Assembly: GCA_016880225.1 (NCBI GenBank)
Contig: JAEHDT010000066.1
Span: 1 to 11,775, forward strand
Reading direction: 5' to 3'
Source of the DNA: Gemmatimonadota bacterium
GTDB lineage: Bacteria; Gemmatimonadota; Gemmatimonadetes; Gemmatimonadales; GWC2-71-9
Length of the DNA: 11,775 nt
In this document: positions 6,215-11,775 of the stretch, piece by piece
Layout: each line of letters starts with the position of its first letter
Numbering within the stretch: the stretch's first letter is position 1
Notes under the pieces: generated by a model
The model's input: the letters and a program-made list of their open reading frames with translations, nothing else
Databases searched by the model: none
Told to the model about the DNA's origin: nothing
Program-made: the position numbers and the translations under genes

Positions 6215-8476
6215 ATGCGGTTGTCCCTCCGGTTCATCATCCCCCTGTTTCTCGCGCTCGGCGCCATCGCCTACGCGGTGGTACCGCTCGTCGACAAGCT
6301 CACGCTGCAATGGTTCGAGCGCGACCTGGACATCCGGGCCACCCTGATCGCGAACACCGTGCAGGAGCCGCTGCGCGACGTGATCCGCGCGGGGGATCGC
6401 ACCCGGCTGCTCCAGTTCTTCACCCGCATCACCGAGGACGAGCGCGTCTTCGCCGTGGGCCTCTGCCCGCCGGGCGGAGGGGAGCCGATCGCGACCCCGA
6501 CGCTGCCCTCAGCGATCAAGTGCGCCGAGCTGGCACGGTACTCGGGCGAGGCGGGGCACCTGCTGAAGAGCCCCGACGGCCCGCTGCTCGTGTCCGTCCG
6601 GCCGGTCGAGGTCGAGGGCGCGCCCGGCGGGACGCTCGTGCTGGTGCACGACATGAGCTTCGTGGCGCGCCGCAGCGAAGAGACCCGGAAGTACCTGTTC
6701 TACTTCTTCGTCGGCCTCGGCGCGACGGTCGCGCTCATCACCGTCGCCATCGCGCAGCTGAGCTGGCGCGGATGGGTGCACGGCCTCCGCGCGCTGCTGC
6801 GCGGCGAGGGCCTGGTCCGCTCGGACAAGCCCGAGGTGCCCGAGCTGCGGCCGATCGCCCGCGACCTGCGCGCCCTGATCTCGGACATCGAAGCCGAGCA
6901 CCGCTCGCGCGACGACGAGCAGCTGGCGTGGACGCCGGACACGCTGCGCGCGATCCTGCACGGCGAGCTGCGCGGACAGGAAGTCATCGTGGTGTCCAAC
7001 CGGGAGCCCTACATCCACGTCCGCGAGGGGGAGGACATCGCGATCTGGCGGCCGGCGAGCGGGCTGGTCACGGCGCTGGAGCCCATCATGCGCGCCTGTT
7101 CTGGCACCTGGATCGCGCACGGCGGCGGGTCCGCCGATCGCGACGTGGTGGACAGTCACGATCGCCTCGGCGTGCCACCCGAGCATCCCGCCTATCAGCT
7201 GCGGCGCGTGTGGCTCTCCCCCGAGCAGGAGGCTGGTTACTACTACGGGTTCGCGAACGAGGGGCTGTGGCCGCTGTGTCACATCGCTCACGTCCGCCCC
7301 ACCTTCCGTACCGCCGACTGGGAGCAGTACGTCGCGGTGAACCACAAGTTCGCCGCCGCCGTGGTCGATGAGGCGACGTCCCACGATCCGATCGTCCTGG
7401 TGCACGACTATCACTTCGCCCTGCTCCCCCGCATGATCCAGGAGACGCTGCCGGCCGCGACGATCGTCTCTTTCTGGCACATCCCCTGGCCGAACCCCGA
7501 AGCGTTCGGGATCTGCCCGTGGCGCGACGAGTTGCTCGACGGCATGCTCGGCGCGACCATCCTCGGCTTTCACACGCAATTCCACTGCAACAACTTCGTG
7601 GACACCGTCGACCGCCTGCTCGAGGCGCGGGTGGACCGCGAGATGTTCACCGTCTCGTACCGGGGCAAGCTCACGGCGGTGAAGCGGTATCCCATTTCCA
7701 TCGAATGGCCGCCTTCGGCCGAGCTGGTGGGCAAGCCGGTCGAGGAGTGCCGCCGCGACGTGCGCCTGCGCCACGACCTGCCCGCCGATCACGCGATCGG
7801 GGTGGGCATCGACCGCCTCGACTATACCAAGGGCATCGAGGAGCGGCTGCGCGCGGTGGAGCGGCTGCTCGAGACCCACCCGGAATGGGCCGGCAAATTC
7901 ACGTTCATCCAGATCGCGGCGCCGACACGCGGGCGAATCGAGCAGTACCAGGAATACGAAGGCCGCGTCCGCGCGATGGCGGCCCGCATCAACGACCGGT
8001 TCGCCTCGGCCCGCTTCCCGCCGATCGAGCTGAAGGTCGAGCATCACCAGCCCGAGGACATTTACGAGTACTATCGCGCGGCCGACCTGTGCATGGTCAC
8101 GAGCCTGCACGACGGCATGAACCTGGTGGCGAAGGAGTTCGTTTCGTCGCGCGACGACGAGCGCGGGGTGCTGATCCTGAGTCGGTTCACGGGGGCGGCC
8201 CGCGAGCTGCCCGAAGCCTTGATCGTGAATCCCTACGATACGGACGAGTGCGCCGCGGCACTCCACCTGGCGCTGTCGATGCCCGCCCGGGAGCAGCGCG
8301 CGCGCATCCGTCTGATGCGGGGACTGGTGCAGGACTTCAACGTGTACCGGTGGGCGGGCCGGATGTTGATCGACGCTGCCGCCATGCGGCGCCATGGCCG
8401 CCTGCTGGAGCGCGCCGCGGGACCCGACCGGCAGCGACGCCCGGTCCTCCACTCGGGCGCCGGTCGGCGGCGGTGA
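6215..8476 (+). CDS. otsA: Trehalose-6-phosphate synthase (GT20) fused to an N-terminal membrane sensor module
   Basis: This 753-residue protein has an N-terminal part like a sensor kinase: helix TM1 (about 3-25), an extracytoplasmic domain (about 27-157, with Cys84 and Cys103), TM2 (about 160-182), then a HAMP-like linker to about 250. From about 258 a full GT20 domain follows, which joins UDP-glucose and glucose-6-phosphate. Matches to E. coli OtsA are Arg263 (SNRE; R9), Gly283 (G22), YYGFANEGLW (Y76/W85 spacing kept), Asp398 (D130), His422 (H154), Arg534/Lys539 (RLDYTK; R262/K267), and Asp633/Glu641 (DGMNLVAKE; D361/E369). The first glycine of the usual GGL is Ser282. E. coli OtsA is about 474 residues and soluble, so the first 250 residues are extra. 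The gene overlaps otsB by GTGA. Glucosylglycerol-phosphate synthase is the main alternative, but the trehalose-phosphatase and trehalase-like neighbours favour trehalose. ATG 6215 was preferred to TTG 6206. Confidence 0.93.
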   Translation: MRLSLRFIIPLFLALGAIAYAVVPLVDKLTLQWFERDLDIRATLIANTVQEPLRDVIRAGDRTRLLQFFTRITEDERVFAVGLCPPGGGEPIATPTLPSAIKCAELARYSGEAGHLLKSPDGPLLVSVRPVEVEGAPGGTLVLVHDMSFVARRSEETRKYLFYFFVGLGATVALITVAIAQLSWRGWVHGLRALLRGEGLVRSDKPEVPELRPIARDLRALISDIEAEHRSRDDEQLAWTPDTLRAILHGELRGQEVIVVSNREPYIHVREGEDIAIWRPASGLVTALEPIMRACSGTWIAHGGGSADRDVVDSHDRLGVPPEHPAYQLRRVWLSPEQEAGYYYGFANEGLWPLCHIAHVRPTFRTADWEQYVAVNHKFAAAVVDEATSHDPIVLVHDYHFALLPRMIQETLPAATIVSFWHIPWPNPEAFGICPWRDELLDGMLGATILGFHTQFHCNNFVDTVDRLLEARVDREMFTVSYRGKLTAVKRYPISIEWPPSAELVGKPVEECRRDVRLRHDLPADHAIGVGIDRLDYTKGIEERLRAVERLLETHPEWAGKFTFIQIAAPTRGRIEQYQEYEGRVRAMAARINDRFASARFPPIELKVEHHQPEDIYEYYRAADLCMVTSLHDGMNLVAKEFVSSRDDERGVLILSRFTGAARELPEALIVNPYDTDECAAALHLALSMPAREQRARIRLMRGLVQDFNVYRWAGRMLIDAAAMRRHGRLLERAAGPDRQRRPVLHSGAGRRR

Positions 8477-9252
8477 TTCGCGCCGACGAGGGCCCCCCGG
8501 GGGCGAAGCGCCGGCGCGCCGCCGCCCTGCCGGCGCCCCGGCCAGACTGGGCGTATTTCTTCGACATCGACGGGACCCTCGTCGACCTCGTCGACTCGCC
8601 GCGCGCCGCGCGCCTCGATGCCCCGCTGCGCCAGCTCGTCGACCGGCTGTATCACGCCACCGGAGGGGCGGTGGCCCTGATCAGCGGTCGCGCGATCGCG
8701 GACATCGACGAGATCTTTCCCGGCATCCCCTTCCCCGCCGCCGGCCAGCACGGGACGGAGCGGCGCGACGCCGCCGGCCGCATCTCACATCACGCGTCCC
8801 CGTCGCAGCAGCTCGAGCGGGTGCGCCGCGAGCTCGCCCGCGTTGTGGCCCGGCACTCGGGGCTCGTGCTGGAGGACAAGGGGTTCTCGATCGCGCTTCA
8901 CTATCGGCGGGCGCCGCAGCTGGGGGGCTATGCGCACCGACTGGTGCGCTCGTTGCTGGCGCCCGGCGAGCCCGCCTATTCGATCCAGACCGGCAAGCGG
9001 ATCGTGGAGCTGAAGCCGGCCGGCCGCGACAAGGGCGTCGCCGTCGTCGAGTTCATGCAGGAAGAGCCGTTCCGCGGCCGCACGCCGGTGTTTGTGGGTG
9101 ACGACGTCACGGACGAGTACGGCTTCGTGACGGTCAATCGCCTGCAGGGCCACTCCGTCAAGGTGGGACCGGGGCGGACCGCGGCGCGGTGGCACCTGCG
9201 GGACGTGCGGGCCGTGCAGCAGTGGCTCGAGCGGGGCTTGAACACACCGTGA
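8473..9252 (+). CDS. otsB: Trehalose-6-phosphate phosphatase (HAD superfamily)
   Basis: This cytoplasmic phosphatase of 259 residues removes phosphate from trehalose-6-phosphate made by the upstream enzyme. HAD motifs are complete: nucleophile Asp31 and acid/base Asp33 in FFDIDGTLVDL, Ser71 in ALISGR, Lys187 in GRDKGVAV, and the Mg-binding Asp210/Asp211 in FVGDDVTDEYGF. The segment PAAGQHGTERR and the cap region between motifs II and III fit the TIGR00685 trehalose-phosphatase family. The GTG start at 8473 lies in a GTGA overlap with the stop of otsA. The first 25 residues are an Arg/Pro/Ala-rich tail before the fold begins, and the frame stays open far upstream only because it shadows otsA. 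It also ends in a GTGA overlap with the GH15 gene, so the three products are probably made in coordinated amounts. Confidence 0.94.
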   Translation: MIRADEGPPGAKRRRAAALPAPRPDWAYFFDIDGTLVDLVDSPRAARLDAPLRQLVDRLYHATGGAVALISGRAIADIDEIFPGIPFPAAGQHGTERRDAAGRISHHASPSQQLERVRRELARVVARHSGLVLEDKGFSIALHYRRAPQLGGYAHRLVRSLLAPGEPAYSIQTGKRIVELKPAGRDKGVAVVEFMQEEPFRGRTPVFVGDDVTDEYGFVTVNRLQGHSVKVGPGRTAARWHLRDVRAVQQWLERGLNTP

Positions 9253-11036
9253 CCTCGCTTGATCTCGCCCTGATCGGCAACGGGACGCTGGGCGCGCTCG
9301 TGAGCCCGCTCGGCGAGATCGCCTGGGCCTGCTTCCCGCGCTTCGATGGCGATCCGGCGTTCTGCTCCCTCTTGCGCGAGCGCGCCGGCGACGGCGACTT
9401 CGGCTTTCTCACCGTGGAGCTCGTGGACTTCGCGAAGGACGAGCAGGAGTACCTCGCCAACACGCCGATTTTGGTCACCCGGCTGCACGACCGTCACGGC
9501 GGCGCGGTCGAGATCACGGATTTCGCGCCGAAGTTCCACCATCACGGGCGCATCTTCTGTCCCATGATGCTCATCCGGCAGATCAAGCGGATCGCCGGCA
9601 ACCCGCGCGTGCGGGTGCGCGTCCGCCCGGCGCGCGACTACGGCCGCCAGCGCGCGGAGATCACCTGGGGCTCGAACCACATCCGCTACGTGGGCACCGG
9701 CCTCGTGCTGCGCCTGACCACGGACGCCGCCGTCACGGCCGTGGTGGAAGAGAATCCCTTCTTCCTGGACGACGCCGTCACGCTGGTCCTCGGACCCGAC
9801 GAGACCGTCCAGGGCGCCGTCGCCGAGATCGGCAGTCGCTTCCTCGAGGAGACCACGGCGTACTGGCGAGAGTGGGTGCGCTCGCTCGCCATCCCGTTCG
9901 AGTGGCAGGACGCCGTGATCCGCGCAGCCATCACGCTCGAGCTCAACGTGTACGAGGACACAGGTGCCGTCCTCGCCGCGATGACCACCTCGATCCCGGA
10001 AGCGGCCGGGAGCAAGCGGAACTGGGACTACCGCTACTGCTGGCTGCGCGACGCGTACTTCGTGGTCAATGCCCTCAACCGGCTCGGCGCCACGCGCACC
10101 ATGGAGCGCTACCTGGGCTACGTCGTGAACATCGTGGCCGGCGCCGACCACGGACGGCTCCAGCCCGTGTACGGTGTGAGCGGTCGCTCGGTCCCCGAGG
10201 AACGCGACGTCGACTCCCTGCCGGGCTACCGCGGAATGGGCCCGGTACGGATCGGCAATCAGGCCCAGGGCCAGGTGCAGCACGACGTGTACGGCGCGGC
10301 CATACTCGCCGCCACCCACGTGTTCTTCGACCGCAGGCTCATTCGGAGGGGCGGTGACGTGCTGTTCCGGCGGCTCGAGACGCTGGGCGAGCAAGCTGCC
10401 AAGCTCTATAACCAGCCGGATGCCGGCATATGGGAGCTCCGGGGACCGCCCCGCGTGCACACCTTCTCGAGCGTGATGTGCTGGGCGGGGTGCGACCGGC
10501 TGGCCAAGATCGCGGCGCGCCTCGGCCTCGCCGATCGCGCGGCCTACTGGCACGGCCACGCGGCGCGCATCCATCAGTTCGTATGCGAGCGGTGCTGGAA
10601 CGTCGGGAAGGAGAGCTTCGTGGCAGCGGCGGACGGCGCTACGCTCGACGCCAGCCTGCTGCGCCTGGGCGAGCTGGGCTTCTTGCCGGAGGACGATCCG
10701 CGCTTCGTCGGCACGGTGCGGGCGATCGAGCGGGACCTCAAGCGCGGCGACTTCGTGTTCCGCTACGTGGAGGAGGACGACTTCGGGAAGCCGGAGAACG
10801 CGTTCCTCGTCTGCACGTTCTGGTACATCAACGCACTGGCCGCGTTGGGACGGCGCGACGAAGCACGCGCCCTGTTCGAGAACCTGCTCACCTGCCGCAA
10901 CCGGCACGGCCTCCTGGCCGAGCACATCGACCCCCGGACGCGCGAGCAGTGGGGCAACTTCGTGCAGACCTACAGCATGGTGGGGCTCATCGCCTCGGCG
11001 ATCCGGCTGTCAGTCCGGTGGGACCAGGCCTTTTGA
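9249..11036 (+). CDS. GH15 family glycoside hydrolase, trehalase-like
   Basis: This 595-residue protein opens with the trehalase-like N-terminal domain (LIGNGTLGALVSPLGEIAWACFPRFD; about 1-150) followed by the (alpha/alpha)6-barrel GH15 domain (about 215-590). The family block WDYRYCWLRDA is at 259-269. Likely general acid is Glu396 (GIWELRG) and general base Glu566 (REQWGNF); their separation is similar to that of the proposed catalytic pair in archaeal and mycobacterial GH15 trehalases. No signal peptide is present, so it should work in the cytoplasm, most likely hydrolysing trehalose to glucose; glucoamylase-like action on alpha-glucans is the alternative. GTG 9249 was chosen because of the GTGA overlap with otsB and because homology begins immediately after it. 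A GTG 60 bases earlier only adds sequence antisense to the homology. The typical family sequence GNFPQAFSH reads GNFVQTYSM here. Confidence 0.9.
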   Translation: MTSLDLALIGNGTLGALVSPLGEIAWACFPRFDGDPAFCSLLRERAGDGDFGFLTVELVDFAKDEQEYLANTPILVTRLHDRHGGAVEITDFAPKFHHHGRIFCPMMLIRQIKRIAGNPRVRVRVRPARDYGRQRAEITWGSNHIRYVGTGLVLRLTTDAAVTAVVEENPFFLDDAVTLVLGPDETVQGAVAEIGSRFLEETTAYWREWVRSLAIPFEWQDAVIRAAITLELNVYEDTGAVLAAMTTSIPEAAGSKRNWDYRYCWLRDAYFVVNALNRLGATRTMERYLGYVVNIVAGADHGRLQPVYGVSGRSVPEERDVDSLPGYRGMGPVRIGNQAQGQVQHDVYGAAILAATHVFFDRRLIRRGGDVLFRRLETLGEQAAKLYNQPDAGIWELRGPPRVHTFSSVMCWAGCDRLAKIAARLGLADRAAYWHGHAARIHQFVCERCWNVGKESFVAAADGATLDASLLRLGELGFLPEDDPRFVGTVRAIERDLKRGDFVFRYVEEDDFGKPENAFLVCTFWYINALAALGRRDEARALFENLLTCRNRHGLLAEHIDPRTREQWGNFVQTYSMVGLIASAIRLSVRWDQAF

Positions 11037-11044
11037 GGCTCGTG

Positions 11045-11063
11045 GACCTCACCTGTCCCCGTC
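11045..11063 (-). repeat. Degenerate copy of the 28-bp repeat (left side, outermost)
   Basis: GGACCTCACCTGTCCCCGTC resembles the reverse complement of the repeat core (AGTCCTCACCCCCTGTCCCC) with three C residues missing. It lies just downstream of the GH15 stop. Short and GC-rich, so the relationship is suggestive only. Confidence 0.4.
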
Positions 11064-11125
11064 TCATCAACACTGCCTGTTCTCTGCTCCACTCCTAAGA
11101 AACTCTGGCGCTGTCCACGTCAGAG

Positions 11126-11146
11126 CAGTCCTCACCCCAGTCCCCG
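11126..11146 (-). repeat. Degenerate copy of the 28-bp repeat (left side, inner)
   Basis: The segment contains AGTCCTCACCCCAGTCCCC, differing from the repeat core by a short indel/substitution. It is preceded by CAGAG, like the repeat unit read on this strand. Its AGTCCTCACC begins 27 bases before the same motif in the 41-bp repeat, near the 28-bp period of the right-hand array. Confidence 0.55.
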
Positions 11147-11153
11147 TCCGTTC

Positions 11154-11194
11154 AGTCCTCACCCCCTGTCCCCCTCTCCCTTCGGGAGAGGGGG
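11154..11194. repeat. Left 41-bp inverted repeat of the DUF559 cassette
   Basis: This stretch begins AGTCCTCACCCCCTGT and ends in a palindrome with 11-bp perfect arms (CCCCCTCTCCC at 11170-11180, GGGAGAGGGGG at 11184-11194, loop TTC). It is identical, in reverse orientation, to 11659-11699. The hairpin has no following T-run, so it is a poor intrinsic terminator for the trehalose operon, though it could still affect the mRNA 3' end. Confidence 0.9.
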
Positions 11195-11289
11195 GACGCA
11201 GGCCTGACCGTTCGAGCACGCAACGTTCCGTGCCCTGACGGGCCCTTTCGGTCCCAGCCGGCGCACGTGGGGTTGCGAGCTTTCTCCCC

Positions 11290-11694
11290 GTGGATCCCCT
11301 GCGCCGCGTCACGCCCGCTCAGAAGTTCGCGTTAGCGCGCCAACTCCGCCGGGCGGCGTCTCCAGCCGAGCGTCATGCATGGTCGCTGCTCAGGAACCGC
11401 CGCATCCTGGGCCTGAAGTTCCGCCGCCAGCACGTGCTGCACGGCTTCATTGTGGACTTCTACTGCCTTGCCGAGCAGCTAGTCCTGGAACTCGAGGGCG
11501 ACCCGCATGATGGACCAGACGCGCAAGTTTATGATGAAGCCCGCGCCGCAGTACTCGAAGCCGCGGGCTACCTCGTGGTCCGTCTCAGGAATTGTCACGT
11601 CACACGCGCGCACCTCGAAGCAAGTCTGCGCGACGCACTCCGGAGCCGACTCTTAGTTCCCCCTCTCCCGAAGGGAGAGGGGGACAGGGGGTGA
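11290..11694 (+). CDS. DUF559 domain protein (Vsr-like endonuclease fold)
   Basis: This small protein of 134 residues matches DUF559. The helix ALARQLRRAASPAERHAWSLLR spans residues 14-35, then come KFRRQH at 43-48, IVDFYC at 54-59, LVLELEGDPHD at 64-74, YDEARAAVLEAAGYLVVRLRN, and the C-terminal helix. Asp56 and Glu67/Glu69 occupy the positions of a PD-(D/E)XK-type active site; the family's frequent VEVDGxxH reads LELEGDPH here. Members are related in fold to Vsr very-short-patch repair endonucleases, but their biological role is not established. The GTG start at 11290 has no clear Shine-Dalgarno sequence. The last 11 residues (PPLPKGEGDRG) and the stop codon are encoded inside the right inverted repeat. 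The gene stands alone between repeats, 253 bp after the trehalose operon; the 95 bp before its start show no clear promoter. Confidence 0.82.
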   Translation: MDPLRRVTPAQKFALARQLRRAASPAERHAWSLLRNRRILGLKFRRQHVLHGFIVDFYCLAEQLVLELEGDPHDGPDAQVYDEARAAVLEAAGYLVVRLRNCHVTRAHLEASLRDALRSRLLVPPLPKGEGDRG

Positions 11695-11699
11695 GGACT
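11659..11699. repeat. Right 41-bp inverted repeat of the DUF559 cassette
   Basis: This is the exact reverse complement of 11154-11194. The palindrome CCCCCTCTCCC (11659-11669), loop GAA, GGGAGAGGGGG (11673-11683) comes first, then ACAGGGGGTGAGGACT. It encodes the C-terminal tail and stop codon of the DUF559 protein and merges with the first unit of the 28-bp tandem array. Confidence 0.9.
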
Positions 11700-11775
11700 C
11701 TCTGAGCCGGGACAGGGGGTGAGGACTCTCTGAGCCGGGACAGGGGGTGAGGACTCTCTGAGCCGGGACAGGGGG
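11683..11775 (+). repeat. 28-bp tandem repeat array (3.3 copies, continues past the window)
   Basis: Three identical 28-bp units start at 11683, 11711 and 11739, and a fourth starts at 11767 and is cut by the window end. The unit begins GACAGGGGGTGAGGACT and ends CTCTGAGCCGG. The copies are perfect and contain no variable spacers. The first 17 bases are shared with the 41-bp inverted repeat, so the array looks like a local amplification of the repeat's outer part. Confidence 0.93.

Larger units (their letters stand above)
11154..11699. mobile_element. Candidate DUF559 cassette bounded by perfect inverted repeats
   Basis: A 546-bp unit consists of two 41-bp perfect inverted repeats enclosing one DUF559 gene and about 95 bp of leader. 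Symmetric ends around a nuclease-fold gene resemble the logic of a small mobile element, but there is no transposase and I see no target-site duplication. It may instead be a gene lying between two members of a dispersed palindromic repeat family. Inference only. Confidence 0.35.

Noticed and set aside
6509..10925. Very long minus-strand open frames opposite the trehalose genes (over 640 codons each)
   Set aside because: They are antisense shadows caused by high GC content. The translations are Arg/His/Gln-rich, low in normal protein composition, and match no family, while the plus strand encodes complete enzymes.
11170..11194. Terminator of the trehalose operon
   Set aside because: The hairpin is strong but has no T-run, lies over 130 bases after the stop, and is one half of a repeat pair, so a repeat-element explanation is better.
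11683..11775. CRISPR array
   Set aside because: The 28-bp units are contiguous and identical, with no unique spacers and no cas genes nearby.

Overview
The window is GC-rich bacterial DNA with tightly packed genes and no phage, plasmid or rRNA/tRNA signals. Base composition, near-universal C/G third positions, GTG starts and weak Shine-Dalgarno sites point to a high-GC soil or environmental bacterium. Gemmatimonadota is my best guess, but only a guess: the sequence contains no phylogenetic marker.

Layout. (1) Positions 1-2232, minus strand: a three-gene operon read as MarR-GNAT fusion regulator, SDR oxidoreductase, then a SAM methyltransferase cut by the window edge. Adjacent genes overlap by GTGA. 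(2) Positions 2310-4172, plus strand: a divergent ABC half-exporter. Between it and the regulator lies a perfect 8+3+8 palindrome, a likely operator for the MarR domain, so the block looks like a regulated export/modification locus. (3) Positions 4229-5221, plus: an AI-2E/PerM-type membrane protein. It is convergent, with a 5-bp gap, to (4) a secreted M23 zinc metallopeptidase at 5227-6126, minus. (5) Positions 6215-11036, plus: a trehalose operon of three genes joined by GTGA overlaps. A trehalose-6-phosphate synthase is fused behind a two-helix membrane-anchored extracytoplasmic sensor module. It is followed by trehalose-6-phosphate phosphatase and a cytoplasmic GH15 trehalase-like hydrolase, so synthesis and breakdown are encoded on one transcript. 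(6) Positions 11045-11775: a DUF559 (Vsr-like nuclease fold) gene enclosed by 41-bp perfect inverted repeats, each carrying an 11-bp-arm palindrome. Related repeat copies lie outside: degenerate ones on the left and a clean 28-bp tandem array on the right that runs off the window.

Two parts deserve most attention. The first is the sensor-TPS fusion, which suggests that trehalose synthesis is controlled directly by an envelope signal at the enzyme level. The second is the symmetric DUF559/repeat cassette, in which the repeat supplies the last 11 codons and the stop of the gene; this could be a small nuclease-associated mobile or amplifying repeat. Both are inferences from sequence alone.
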